Source: Anaerobaca lacustris
GTDB lineage: Bacteria; Planctomycetota; Phycisphaerae; Sedimentisphaerales; Anaerobacaceae
DNA: 64,000 bases
Assembly: GCF_030012215.1 (NCBI RefSeq)
Contig: NZ_JASCXX010000001.1
Location: forward strand, 186,001 to 250,000
Direction of reading: 5' to 3'
Each line of letters begins with the position of its first letter. Position 1 is the first letter of the stretch. Both the position numbers and the translations under genes were made by a program. The notes beneath the pieces were generated by a model that saw only the letters and a program-made list of their open reading frames with translations, had not been told where the DNA came from and did no database searches. Shown here piece after piece: positions 23,938 through 32,498 of the stretch.

Positions 23938-25056
23938 TCAACTCTGAGAACGCATACTCTCCAGGAATTCCTCGTTGGTCGGGTATCTCTTGAGCAGCTT
24001 GAACAGGGCCTCCATCGCATCGCGAGGGCCGTAGTTCGCCAGAACGCGTCGCAGCGTAATCAGGCCCTGACTGCGTTTGTCGTCGTACAGCTTGGTCTCC
24101 TTGCGCGTTCCGCTGGCCGGGATGTCGATCGCCGGATAGACCCTTGCCTCGGCCAGCGTCCGATCCAGTACGACCTCGCTGTTGCCCGTGCCTTTGAATT
24201 CCTCGAAGATCAACTGGTCCATGCGCGAACCCGTATTGGTCAGGCAGGTGGCGATGATCGTGATGGATCCGCCGTTCTCGACGTTGCGGGCCAGGCCGAA
24301 GAGACGTCGTGGCACCTCCAGGATGCCTGCCTCCAGGCCGCCGCTCATCGTGTGGCCGCGCGGGGCGCCTCGCCGGCGGGTCCGGTTGTTGAATGCCCGA
24401 CCCATTCGCGTCAGGCTGTCGATCAACAGGACGATCTCGCGGCCGCACTCCAGTTCCGTCTGGACGTGGGCCAGCATCAGTTCGGCCAGCTCGGTGTGCT
24501 CGTCGGCACTGTGATCGCTCGTGCTCGAGACCACCTCGGCCCCCTCCACAGCCCGGCGGAAGTGAGTGACTTCCTCCGGACGCTCGTCCAGCAGCAGGAC
24601 AATGACGCGGCTCTGGGGCGAGCACTGGCGAATCGCCAGGACCATCTGTTCGAGCAGAACGGTCTTGCCCGCCTTCGGGGGCGAGACGATCAACTGTCGC
24701 GTCCCCTTGCCGATGGGGGCGATCAGGTCCACGATTCGCATGCTCACCTGGCCCGAACTGCCCAGATCGAACCGCTCGTGCGGGTCGACGGCGGTCAGGT
24801 CGGCGAAATGAGGCCGTTTGCGGAAGGCGTCGGGGGCCAGGCCGCCGATCGTCTCGACGGTCGTCAAGCTGGGTTTGCCCTTCTTCCTCTCGATCTGGCC
24901 GGTGACGGCGGCGCCCTCGGTCAACGGGATGCGGCGCAAAAGCTCGGGGTGGACCATCAACTCGACCGGGCCGGGCCGAAAAGACCGCTCCGCCGTTCGC
25001 ACCGCGAACTGGCGTTTGGCAACGTGCTTCAATATTCCAGTAATTGTATCGGCCAT
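23938..25056 (-). CDS. rho: Transcription termination factor Rho (short form)
   Basis: The 372-aa protein is a hexameric RNA helicase that releases RNA polymerase. The catalytic part is canonical: Walker A SPPKAGKTVLL (about 125-135), ERPEEVTHF, Walker B IVLLIDSLTRMGRA (about 208-221), the GGLEAGILEVPRRLFGLARN region, and the C-terminal RRVLANYGPRDAMEALFKLL. Compared with E. coli Rho (419 aa), the N-terminal helical Rho_N part is absent and the OB-fold is degenerate: the usual GFGFLR motif reads RQFAVRT. It is the first gene of the operon with hemW and lepA, behind the promoter at 25113-25140. It could be a second rho in the genome; that cannot be told here. Confidence 0.92.
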   Translation of the reverse strand: MADTITGILKHVAKRQFAVRTAERSFRPGPVELMVHPELLRRIPLTEGAAVTGQIERKKGKPSLTTVETIGGLAPDAFRKRPHFADLTAVDPHERFDLGSSGQVSMRIVDLIAPIGKGTRQLIVSPPKAGKTVLLEQMVLAIRQCSPQSRVIVLLLDERPEEVTHFRRAVEGAEVVSSTSDHSADEHTELAELMLAHVQTELECGREIVLLIDSLTRMGRAFNNRTRRRGAPRGHTMSGGLEAGILEVPRRLFGLARNVENGGSITIIATCLTNTGSRMDQLIFEEFKGTGNSEVVLDRTLAEARVYPAIDIPASGTRKETKLYDDKRSQGLITLRRVLANYGPRDAMEALFKLLKRYPTNEEFLESMRSQS

Positions 25057-25112
25057 CGAAACCTTCCAAGGGAAAACATCGCTGAAACAGGGTGATCGAG
25101 CGAAACCTGTGT

Positions 25113-25140
25113 ATCATAGCACAATCACCGGCATTGGCAA
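25113..25140 (-). promoter_or_regulatory. Sigma70-like promoter of the rho-hemW-lepA operon
   Basis: On the minus strand TTGCCA (25140-25135) and TATGAT (25118-25113) are 16 nt apart; the predicted start is near 25106, 50 nt before rho. Confidence 0.6.
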
Positions 25141-25271
25141 ACGCAACCTTTGGTCAATCCAGCAGGAATAAACGCCCACGAAGTCCGCCCCATTCTCGAT
25201 GGATTGCGTGACGCGGTCTGACCCATCCCGGCTTTCTTCGCAAGATTATCGGTCAATCGACGCCAAAGTAC

Positions 25272-25299
25272 TTGACTTGGCCGGGCACGGACCTATAAT
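25272..25299 (+). promoter_or_regulatory. Strong sigma70-like promoter with perfect -10
   Basis: TTGACT (25272-25277) and TATAAT (25294-25299) are 16 nt apart. It is one of the best promoter matches in the window. The predicted start is near 25306, which gives a leader of about 88 nt containing a long hairpin. Confidence 0.7.
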
Positions 25300-25314
25300 A
25301 CCCGCTTGGGAACC

Positions 25315-25353
25315 AAGGAAGCAAGGGCATGTACGCCTCTTGCGGGGTTCCTT
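25315..25353 (+). other. Long hairpin in the 5' leader of the 25394 gene
   Basis: AAGGAA-GCAAG-GGC (25315-25328) pairs with GCC-t-CTTGC-gggg-TTCCTT (25335-25353), with a 6-nt loop, one single-base bulge and a 4-nt bulge: 14 paired bases. No family of known regulatory RNA is recognised. It may stabilise the mRNA or act as a control element. Confidence 0.5.
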
Positions 25354-25393
25354 ACGCGTTCATCGGTCATGACTGCAATGGAGGAGGCATAAG

Positions 25394-25999
25394 ATGAACC
25401 CTGTGGTTGTTTTTCTGTTGTGCAGCACGTCTTTCATCACCCCCGCATCCCACGGCCCGAGCAGGGCGATATCGGAGCCATTCAGGCCCACGGTGTCGGT
25501 CCGGCTCGACGTCGGCGCCCCGGAACAGCTCGCCGGTGCGATTCGCCAACTGATGACCCAGGCGTTCGGGCCCTACGAGGGGGTCCGCCTGGTCGAACAA
25601 AACCCTCAATGGACGATCAAGATCGTGACCCAGTCGCTTCTGGACGACGAGGGCCAAATGATGGCGGTGGGCCTGTCGGTGGTCGTCCTGGAGCACGGAC
25701 AGCAGATGGACATGCTGATGACGTTAGCGCAGGCGTGGCGCTACGTTATTAACGCCGGGCTTCTCCAGAGGGATCAGCCTTTGGAGGTGGGGATGAGGCA
25801 GTTGATGGCGGCCATCGAGCGGTTGCCCCGGACCAACGACCTGACGGTCCTGTCGCAACATCTGATGTGCGTGATCCCCACCGAGAAGTTGGGCGACGCC
25901 TGTCGTGATATCGCCATCGACTTCAACTCCAGAGTCCTTCAGCCGAAAGCCGAACGGCGTGACGGTGCTCCGGCAGCGCCGGCGAGGCGTGCGAGTTGA
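25394..25999 (+). CDS. Hypothetical secreted protein (201 aa)
   Basis: ATG 25394 follows GGAGGAGG. The first 20 residues (NPVVVFLLCSTSFITPASHG) look like a short signal peptide. The mature part holds an alpha/beta segment (VSVRLDVGAPEQLAGAIRQL, then WTIKIVTQSLLDDEGQMMAV and LSVVVLEHGQQMDMLMTLAQ) and a C-terminal segment with CVIPTEKLGDACRDIAIDFN; the last 20 residues are basic and Ala/Pro-rich. I do not recognise the family. It is driven by a strong promoter with a structured leader, which suggests abundant or tightly controlled expression (inference). Confidence 0.65.
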   Translation: MNPVVVFLLCSTSFITPASHGPSRAISEPFRPTVSVRLDVGAPEQLAGAIRQLMTQAFGPYEGVRLVEQNPQWTIKIVTQSLLDDEGQMMAVGLSVVVLEHGQQMDMLMTLAQAWRYVINAGLLQRDQPLEVGMRQLMAAIERLPRTNDLTVLSQHLMCVIPTEKLGDACRDIAIDFNSRVLQPKAERRDGAPAAPARRAS

Positions 26000-26020
26000 G
26001 GGCCGTGGTGCGTTGGTCTA

Positions 26021-26047
26021 TTGCTTGCAGGTAGCCCAGTTTACAAT
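26021..26047 (+). promoter_or_regulatory. Possible promoter for the subtilase gene
   Basis: TTGCTT (26021-26026) and TACAAT (26042-26047) are 15 nt apart, a short spacer. It would leave a leader of about 170 nt. Confidence 0.3.
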
Positions 26048-26223
26048 ACGTAGTTGCCACAATTGACAAATCCACGGATGTTGTTACCGTGAACGCATCG
26101 TGAGGAGGGTCGTGCCGGACCATACGTCCGAATGGGCGTCGCCTCTTCGCCGAACCTCGAATTGGAACGGTGAAGGGTGTGCGTCATGGGGGTAGTGGAT
26201 AGTGCGGTAAGGAGGGTGCGACC

Positions 26224-28377
26224 GTGGAAACGCTACGGAGAGCGTTGGGGATCGCGTTGGCGATTCTCTTGGGTTGCTGTCAGGTTCCAATCGCGTCGGC
26301 CCAGAGCGAGTCGGCCGGGCGCAAGGTGCTCATTGGTTTCAATCGTCTCGTCGAGTCCCAGCGCCCGCAGACCCTTGCCGAGTTGATCCAACGCGCGGGC
26401 GGGAAGATCGAGCATTCATACCACCTGCTGCCGGTGGTCCTGGCGACGCTGAACGATGAGACCATCGAGAATCTGAGGGATCACCCGGAGATCGCGTACG
26501 TTGAGCGAGACCAGCGCGTCCACGCGACGGTGCAGGAGACCCCCTGGAACATCGAGCGGATTGACGCCGAACGGGTCTGGCATGCCGAGTATGGCGCCAG
26601 CTCCGGCGCCGGAGTGAATGTAGCGATTCTGGACACGGGGATCGATGCGGATCACCCGGACCTGGCGGTCGCGGGCGGCGTCAACTTCACCGGCAACCTC
26701 CTGAAAGACGGCAGCACGAGACGAGCCGATTGGATCGACAAGGAAGGGCATGGCACACACTGCGCCGGGGTTGTGGCGGCCCTCGACAACAGCATCGGGG
26801 TCGTCGGTGTTTCGCCCCGGGTCCGGCTCTGGGCCGTGAGAGTGCTCGCCGACGACAGGAGCGGGTACGTCAGCGACGTGATCCAGGGGATCGAGTGGTG
26901 CGTGGACAACGGCATCGATATCGCATCGATGAGTTTTGCGGGTCAATACAGTCAGGCCCTCCGCGAGGCGTGTGACATTGCCTATCGGGCGGGTCTGCTC
27001 CTCGTCGCTGCATCCGGCAACGACGGGTCGGCCGTCGGCTATCCTGCGGCATACGACTCGGTCATCGCGGTCTCCGCTATTGACACGATGGACGGCTTGG
27101 CGGGGTTCTCCTGTGTCGGTCCCGAGGTCGAGTTGGCCGCTCCCGGCGTGGGCGTTCGATCCACCTACCGCGACGGCGGATACGCCAGTTTCAGCGGCAC
27201 CTCCATGGCCTGTCCGCACGTTGTCGGCGTCGCCGCGTTGGTCTGGGCCTCTCCGGCCCTGGGAGTCCACAGCGCCGCCGCCGTGCGAGCTCGACTGCAA
27301 GAGACCGCCGAAAGGCTTCCCTCTCTCTCCTCCGAGCAGGTCGGCTATGGCCTCGTTCACGCCGGGCGGGCGGCCGTGCCGCCTGCGGTGACCGACCTGG
27401 CCGTTGCAGGCATCGACGTGCCCGGTTCGGTTGTCCAGGGCGATTCGGTCGAGGTGATCGTGACTGTTGAGAACGTCGGCAATCGGGCGTGTGCGGCAGG
27501 GGTGTCCGTTACCCTGGCGACCGGCTCCGGAAGCAGTGCCAATGGTGTGATCGGCGCCAGGACGACGGCCGGACCGTTGAGCCCGGGCGCCTCGGCCATG
27601 TTGACCTACACGTGGGATACGACCGACGTTCCCTCGGGCGCACATACGCTCATGGCCCGGCACGACCTGTCCGACGATGACGCGACGAACGATGCCAGGA
27701 GCGTGCCTGTGGTCGTTCACGCAGCCATCACTGACATCGCCATAACCGGTGTCGACGGCCCCTCCGTTGTCACGAAGGGAGATTCAGTACAGATCGTCGT
27801 CACAGTGGAGAACGTCGGCGACAGAGACGTCGAGGAAGACATCGCCGTGTCGCTGACCTTGAACGGCGGGGCGGCCTCCCATACGGGTGACGACATCGTT
27901 ATCGGGATGCAGATCGTTCGAGGGGGGCTTCGGGTCGGGCAGGATGCCGCCTTGACGTATACATGGGACACGCGCGGAGTAGAAGCCGGCGTGCACGCCC
28001 TCACGGCGCGCCACGACAGGGCCGATGAGTATTCCGACAACGATTCCGACGGAATGACTCTGACGGTTGCGGCGGGGATGCCGTCGGCCGGGGTGACGAT
28101 CACCTCGATCATGCCCAAGACGATGTGGTCGGGCATGTCGGGTTCGGTCATCATCCGAGGGACCGGTTTCGTCGATGGCGCCGAGGTGTCCTTCGAAGGG
28201 GGTGAAGGCCTGCCCCCGGTGGCCACAGGCATTCGTGTTATGGGTTCCAGTTCGATCATGGCCAGGGTGGCCGTCGGAGACAGGACGTTGCCTGCTCCTT
28301 CCGTGTGGGACGTTCGCGTGACCAATCCGGATGGATCCTCTGCCGTGTTCCATGACGGCCTTATCGTTCAGCCGTAG
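26224..28377 (+). CDS. Secreted subtilisin-like serine protease with CARDB and IPT domains
   Basis: The 717-aa protease has a signal peptide (residues 1-26, LGIALAILLGCCQVPIASA) and an I9-type propeptide (about 34-100, KVLIGFNRLVESQRPQTLAE). In the S8 catalytic domain (about 105-375) the triad is visible: D137 in VAILDTGIDADHPDL, H176 in GHGTHCAG, S327 in SGTSMACPH, plus the oxyanion Asn in ASGNDGS. Two CARDB-type adhesion domains follow (about 390-500 and 505-625; both carry GDSVxVxVTVENVGxR and TYTWDTxxVxxGxHxLxARHD). A terminal IPT/TIG Ig-like domain (about 635-715) contains ITSIMPKTMWSGMSGSVIIR. The start is GTG 26224, with AGGAGG 8 nt upstream. The architecture suggests a surface or extracellular nutrient protease. 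Confidence 0.92.
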   Translation: METLRRALGIALAILLGCCQVPIASAQSESAGRKVLIGFNRLVESQRPQTLAELIQRAGGKIEHSYHLLPVVLATLNDETIENLRDHPEIAYVERDQRVHATVQETPWNIERIDAERVWHAEYGASSGAGVNVAILDTGIDADHPDLAVAGGVNFTGNLLKDGSTRRADWIDKEGHGTHCAGVVAALDNSIGVVGVSPRVRLWAVRVLADDRSGYVSDVIQGIEWCVDNGIDIASMSFAGQYSQALREACDIAYRAGLLLVAASGNDGSAVGYPAAYDSVIAVSAIDTMDGLAGFSCVGPEVELAAPGVGVRSTYRDGGYASFSGTSMACPHVVGVAALVWASPALGVHSAAAVRARLQETAERLPSLSSEQVGYGLVHAGRAAVPPAVTDLAVAGIDVPGSVVQGDSVEVIVTVENVGNRACAAGVSVTLATGSGSSANGVIGARTTAGPLSPGASAMLTYTWDTTDVPSGAHTLMARHDLSDDDATNDARSVPVVVHAAITDIAITGVDGPSVVTKGDSVQIVVTVENVGDRDVEEDIAVSLTLNGGAASHTGDDIVIGMQIVRGGLRVGQDAALTYTWDTRGVEAGVHALTARHDRADEYSDNDSDGMTLTVAAGMPSAGVTITSIMPKTMWSGMSGSVIIRGTGFVDGAEVSFEGGEGLPPVATGIRVMGSSSIMARVAVGDRTLPAPSVWDVRVTNPDGSSAVFHDGLIVQP

Positions 28378-28673
28378 CCGTGTGATATCGCATGGGGTCC
28401 GAAGGGGACGTCGGCATGCGGTGATCGAGTGCAAACCGTCCGGGCGGCGGTTCGGATGGATGCAGCAAGCCAAGGATGGGTGGCGGTAGTCGGTACGTCC
28501 ACGGATGGACCGGGGCACTGCCCGGGGCAGCAACCCGGCGCGATAGGCACAGGGCGCATTGTCCTGGGCGGTGCCCTCCCGATAGCGATCCTGGCGGTCG
28601 CGGATGTCGGCCATGCTATTGGCGTCGGTTCCCTGTCTGGCGCAGGCTGGGCAGGAGCAGCTTTGCGTGTGCA
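28378..28673. other. Intergenic stretch without recognised gene
   Basis: A frame is open through most of this region but has no ribosome site and low-complexity, non-protein-like content. No clear terminator or promoter is seen; a transcript leader for the microprotein at 28711 may start here. Confidence 0.4.
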
Positions 28674-28697
28674 TGAATTCCAGGGTGTTGGAATTCA
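28674..28697 (+). repeat. Perfect 9-bp inverted repeat just upstream of a ribosome site
   Basis: TGAATTCCA (28674-28682), loop GGGTGT, TGGAATTCA (28689-28697). The AGGAGG of the following microprotein begins at 28701, so a hairpin here would sit directly beside the ribosome-binding site, or the dyad could be an operator. Confidence 0.6.
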
Positions 28698-28710
28698 CCA
28701 AGGAGGGGTG

Positions 28711-28863
28711 ATGACAATGAGGCTACTATGGTTTCTGCGCCACCTTTGGCATGGCTGGCTCGCCCTTTGGCAGTGGAATTGGGACGGCACGGCGGCGCCG
28801 GATTTCCACAAGTGGGAAAGCAAGGTGGAGATCCGCCAGCGCCTGTCGAGCCGCCATCTCTGA
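28711..28863 (+). CDS. Trp-rich microprotein (50 aa)
   Basis: A strong AGGAGG (28701-28706) precedes ATG 28711 (4 nt) and ATG 28717 (10 nt), so the protein is 50 or 48 aa. Seven of its residues are Trp, concentrated in RLLWFLRHLWHGWLALWQWN, followed by a polar part (DFHKWESKVEIRQRLSSRHL). It could be an interfacial membrane peptide or a leader-type regulatory peptide. I do not know the family. The longer frame upstream (from 28429) is not needed: the ribosome site and change of composition mark this start. It stands alone between the subtilase and htrA genes. Confidence 0.5.
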   Translation: MTMRLLWFLRHLWHGWLALWQWNWDGTAAPDFHKWESKVEIRQRLSSRHL

Positions 28864-28931
28864 TCCGGGTGTGACGGGCTCCACGCCGCTTGCATCGGGG
28901 AGGTTCCTCGCCCCTGTTGCGCGATAGTGCT

Positions 28932-28960
28932 TTGACAGTCGTCCGCCTGAAGCCTATGAT
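28932..28960 (+). promoter_or_regulatory. Sigma70-like promoter for the htrA operon
   Basis: TTGACA (28932-28937) and TATGAT (28955-28960) are 17 nt apart, a near-consensus match. The predicted start is near 28967, giving a leader of about 70 nt. Confidence 0.7.
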
Positions 28961-29038
28961 GACCGGCGGCATGTGAAGGGGTCGCCCAAGGCGATGCGAC
29001 CGCTGGAACGATAGGCTACTCGACGGGAGCCGGCTGCC

Positions 29039-30178
29039 ATGGAAGAAAGCAACGTGGGTCGAAACCGCATCCCTACGCCACCGGATCACAGCCGGGGATT
29101 GATCCTGCTGCTGGTGGCGCTGCTGGTGGTGCTGCTCTTCTGGCAGATCAGGCCCTGGCTCTTTGGCGTGCACGACCGCCATGCCACGCCGCGCGCCATC
29201 ACACCGCGAGGCGACCTTGCAGAACACGAGAAGAGCACGATCGAGCTGTTTCGGCAGGCCTCGCCATCGGTGGTGTTCATCACCAGTAAGGCCGTTCGAC
29301 GAGATCTGTTCAGTCTGTATGCTACCGAAGTGCCCCAGGGGACGGGGTCGGGCTTCGTCTGGGATGAAAACGGGTACATCGTGACGAATTTCCACGTCAT
29401 CAAGGACGCCCAGGCCGCCGACGTCACCCTGGCGGACCATTCGACGTGGCCGGCCCGACTCGTCGGGGCCGAGCCGGACAAGGATCTGGCCGTCCTGAAG
29501 ATCGACACGCAGGGCCGCGCCCTGCCCGCCATAGCCGTCGGCACTTCGAGCGACCTCGAGGTCGGACAGCAGGTCTTTGCCATCGGCAATCCCTTCGGAT
29601 TCGACCAGACCCTGACGACCGGCGTGATCAGTGGCCTGGGCCGTGTGATCCAGTCGCTGACGGGTCGTCCCATCGAGGGGGTGATCCAGACCGATGCGGC
29701 TATCAATCCGGGCAACTCCGGCGGGCCGCTGCTGGACAGCGCCGGCCGACTGATCGGGATCAACACCGCCATCGTCAGTCCCTCCGGGGCGTACGCCGGG
29801 ATCGGTTTTGCCGTGCCGGTCGACGTGGTCAATCGTCTGGTTCCGCAGATCATTCGCTATGGCCGCCCGCCCAGGGCCGGTCTCGGTGTGATCTTCTTCG
29901 AGGACTACATCGTGCGGCGCCTTGGCATGGAAGGCGTGCTCATCCGCGAGGTGAGGTCCGGCAGCGCCGCCGAGAAGGCGGGTCTGCGATCGGCGCGGTA
30001 CGACTCTCGCGGCCGAATGGCGGGCGATCTGATCGTCGCCGTGGACGGCCAGCCGGTGCGCAACAGCCGCGATCTGTACCGTCTTCTCGACGTACGCGAG
30101 GTTGGAGATCGAGTGGTGCTGAGCGTGTGGCGTCCGGAGGGAAAGACGGATATCGAAGTGACGCTGCAATCGCTATGA
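29039..30178 (+). CDS. HtrA/DegP-like trypsin-fold serine protease with one PDZ domain
   Basis: The 379-aa S1C protease is anchored by one N-terminal membrane helix (residues 20-40, LILLLVALLVVLLFWQI). The triad is H119 in TNFHVI, D149 in DKDLAVL and S227 in INPGNSGGP. One PDZ domain covers about 285-375 (GVLIREVRSGSAAEKAGLRS; GDLIVAVDGQPVRNSRDLYR). Such proteases degrade or sense misfolded envelope proteins. A near-consensus promoter lies upstream. The stop overlaps the start of the PHP phosphatase gene (ATGA), so the two are translationally coupled, which links envelope quality control with exopolysaccharide control. Confidence 0.93.
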   Translation: MEESNVGRNRIPTPPDHSRGLILLLVALLVVLLFWQIRPWLFGVHDRHATPRAITPRGDLAEHEKSTIELFRQASPSVVFITSKAVRRDLFSLYATEVPQGTGSGFVWDENGYIVTNFHVIKDAQAADVTLADHSTWPARLVGAEPDKDLAVLKIDTQGRALPAIAVGTSSDLEVGQQVFAIGNPFGFDQTLTTGVISGLGRVIQSLTGRPIEGVIQTDAAINPGNSGGPLLDSAGRLIGINTAIVSPSGAYAGIGFAVPVDVVNRLVPQIIRYGRPPRAGLGVIFFEDYIVRRLGMEGVLIREVRSGSAAEKAGLRSARYDSRGRMAGDLIVAVDGQPVRNSRDLYRLLDVREVGDRVVLSVWRPEGKTDIEVTLQSL

Positions 30179-30960
30179 CGCCGCAGGACTCCAATACAAC
30201 CAAAGGCGCCGTAGAGGCGAGCTTCATCGACGTGCACTGTCACTGCCTGCCCGGTCTGGACGACGGTCCGCCCGATGTGCCGGCGGCCCTGACGCTGTGT
30301 CGGGCCCTCGCGGCCGACCGCATCGCGACCGTCGTGGCCACGCCTCACCAACTCGGACGCTACGACGGACGCTACGACGCCCGGATGATCCGACGGGCGG
30401 TCGCGCAGCTCAATGAGCTGCTTGCGGAGGCCCGGATCCCATTGAGCGTTCTGCCGGGGGCGGATATTCGAATCGACGAACGGATCGAAGACATGGTGCG
30501 ATCCGATGAGATCGTTACAGTGGCCGATGGGAAGCGATACCTGCTGCTTGAACTGCCGCATGAGGTCTTCATCGATCCGGAGATGCTGCTGGCAAGGCTG
30601 GTGGAGGGGGGGCTCTGCGGCGTCATCACGCACCCGGAACGTCATGCGTTCCTTGCGGAACGCCCGGAGTTCGTCCGTCGGTGGGTCCCATATCGGCCGT
30701 GCCTGCAGATTACCGCGGGCAGTTTTCTCGGCGGTTTCGGCCGGCGAAGCGAAGAGGCCGCATGGGCGTTCCTCAGAGAGCCGCTGCCCTTGGCCGTTGC
30801 CACCGACGCCCACGACACCGCCGGGCGCGCCCCCTGTATGAGCGAGGCGTATCGCCTGCTCCATCGGTACGTCGGCCGCGACGAGGCCGACATTCTCTGC
30901 ATGGAGAACCCGCGACGACTCGTCGCAGGAGAGGCGCTGGTCAGCCTGAATGTGGAGTGA
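30175..30960 (+). CDS. PHP-domain tyrosine phosphatase (CpsB/YwqE-like)
   Basis: The 261-aa protein has the metal-binding PHP motifs of CpsB/CapC/YwqE enzymes: IDVHCHCLPGLDDGPPDV at the N-terminus, ATPHQLGRY, LLELPHE, ITHPERHAFL, and ATDAHDTAGRAP near the end. These manganese-dependent enzymes dephosphorylate bacterial tyrosine kinases that control capsule or EPS export. ATG 30175 overlaps the htrA stop by the ATGA pattern; the frame upstream of it overlaps htrA and is not coding. No tyrosine kinase is in the window, but a UDP-sugar dehydrogenase follows, consistent with polysaccharide synthesis. Confidence 0.85.
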   Translation: MTPQDSNTTKGAVEASFIDVHCHCLPGLDDGPPDVPAALTLCRALAADRIATVVATPHQLGRYDGRYDARMIRRAVAQLNELLAEARIPLSVLPGADIRIDERIEDMVRSDEIVTVADGKRYLLLELPHEVFIDPEMLLARLVEGGLCGVITHPERHAFLAERPEFVRRWVPYRPCLQITAGSFLGGFGRRSEEAAWAFLREPLPLAVATDAHDTAGRAPCMSEAYRLLHRYVGRDEADILCMENPRRLVAGEALVSLNVE

Positions 30961-31155
30961 GACGGGCGAGGGCAGAGAGCAGTCATGGGAGAGGCCGGAA
31001 TGTTGCCATATCCGCTTGGGGCCATTTTTCTTGGGGCAAGACTGTCCGAAATGCAAATTCCACTGTCACGCCTGCCGATATTGGGATATGAACGCATCGA
31101 TCCGGCCCGGGTGTCGGGCGCGATAAGATAAGGTCTTTGTGATGGCGAGGTCATT

Positions 31156-32478
31156 GTGGCAAAACGCAAGAGTGCAAATCCGAAAGGCGACGGCGCGTCC
31201 GTCTATGTAGGCATCGTCGGTTTGGGCTACGTCGGACTGCCGCTGGCACGCGAGTTCTGCAAGGGCGGGGCGAAGGTCCTGGGCTTCGACGTCAATTCCA
31301 AGGCGGTCGCGACGATCAATCGGGGTCGCAGTCCGATAAAGCACATCCCGCACACCACCATGTCGGAGATGATCGGGTCGGGCCAGTTTCGGGCCACTGA
31401 GGACATGCGCGAACTGTCGAAGCCGGACGCGATTCTGATCTGCGTGCCTACGCCTTTGACCAAGAACCGCGAACCCGATCTTCAATACGTCGAGACCACC
31501 TGTCACACAATCGCCAAATACCTCCGCAAGGGCCAGCTTGTGGTTCTGGAGAGCACGACCTATCCCGGCACGACCCGCGAAGTCATGCTGCCGATTCTCG
31601 AACAGTCGGGGCTCAAGGCCGAGAAGGACTTCTTCCTGGCCTATTCGCCCGAGCGCGAGGACCCGGGCAACAAAAGCTTCCAGACGTCCACGATCCCCAA
31701 GGTGATCGGCGGCTACGGCAAGGAGAGCCTGCGCCGGGCGCTGGAAGTCTACCGCTGTGCGATCGAGACGCTGGTTCCCGTGGACAACTGCGAAGTGGCC
31801 GAGGCGGCCAAAATCCTCGAGAACACCTATCGCTGCATCAACATCGCCCTGGTCAACGAGCTGAAGATGCTCTTCGACCGCATGGGCATCGACGTCTGGG
31901 AGGTCATTCGAGCCGCCGGCACGAAGCCGTTCGGATTCAGTGCGTTCTATCCGGGCCCCGGCCTGGGCGGCCACTGCATCCCGATCGATCCGTTCTATCT
32001 GACGTGGAAGGCGCGCCAGTACGCGATGCCGACGCGTTTCATCGAGCTGGCCGGCGAGATCAACACGGGCATGCCCGAATACGTCGTGCAACGGACGGCC
32101 GACGCCCTCAACGAGCGGCGCAAGAGCCTCAAGGGCTCACGGGTCCTGGTGCTCGGCCTGGCCTATAAGCCGGACATCGACGACGTGCGCGAATCGCCGT
32201 CGCTGGAACTGATCGAGATGCTCAAGGAAAAGGGCGCCAAGGTCGATTACAACGATCCCTACATCCCGCAGACACATAAGCAGCGCGAGTACGACCTTCG
32301 GATGAAGAGCAAGCCGCTGACCGCCAAGACCCTTGCCGGCTACGACGCCGTGCTGATCGCCACCAACCACAGCGAATATGACTATGCCTGGATCGTCAGG
32401 CACGCCAGGCTGGTTGTGGACACGCGCAACGCCACGGCGGCGGTTCGCAGCGGGCGCAGCAAGATCGTCAAGGCGTGA
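31156..32478 (+). CDS. wbpA: UDP-N-acetylglucosamine 6-dehydrogenase (WbpA/WecC-like)
   Basis: The 440-aa enzyme would oxidise C6 of a UDP-N-acetylhexosamine to the uronic acid for a surface glycan. The N-terminal Rossmann fold is VGIVGLGYVGLPLAREF, then CVPTPLTKNREPDL and ESTTYPGTT. The central domain has YSPERED and LENTYRCINIALVNEL. The catalytic Cys is C274 in YPGPGLGGHCIPIDPFYLTW, the form typical of WbpA-type enzymes rather than UDP-glucose dehydrogenase. The C-terminal domain has VLGLAYKPDIDDVRESPSLE. The start is GTG 31156 after GCGAGG. Neighbouring glycan genes (the PHP phosphatase, and rml genes 9 kb away) agree. The exact substrate (GlcNAc or ManNAc form) is not certain. Confidence 0.88.
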   Translation: MAKRKSANPKGDGASVYVGIVGLGYVGLPLAREFCKGGAKVLGFDVNSKAVATINRGRSPIKHIPHTTMSEMIGSGQFRATEDMRELSKPDAILICVPTPLTKNREPDLQYVETTCHTIAKYLRKGQLVVLESTTYPGTTREVMLPILEQSGLKAEKDFFLAYSPEREDPGNKSFQTSTIPKVIGGYGKESLRRALEVYRCAIETLVPVDNCEVAEAAKILENTYRCINIALVNELKMLFDRMGIDVWEVIRAAGTKPFGFSAFYPGPGLGGHCIPIDPFYLTWKARQYAMPTRFIELAGEINTGMPEYVVQRTADALNERRKSLKGSRVLVLGLAYKPDIDDVRESPSLELIEMLKEKGAKVDYNDPYIPQTHKQREYDLRMKSKPLTAKTLAGYDAVLIATNHSEYDYAWIVRHARLVVDTRNATAAVRSGRSKIVKA

Positions 32479-32498
32479 TGCGAGGTCTGCGCGCTTCC

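Noticed and set aside
25306-25393. Leader hairpin as a possible 4.5S/SRP RNA
   Set aside because: A GGAAGCA stretch resembles SRP RNA, but the conserved GGTCAGG and the GGAA tetraloop context are missing.
28429-28710. Upstream extension of the Trp-rich microprotein frame
   Set aside because: No ribosome site at its start, low-complexity content; the AGGAGG at 28701 marks the real start.
29446-30174. Upstream extension of the PHP phosphatase frame
   Set aside because: It overlaps the htrA coding region completely; Arg/Gly/Pro-rich content is an out-of-frame shadow, and ATG 30175 gives the family start.
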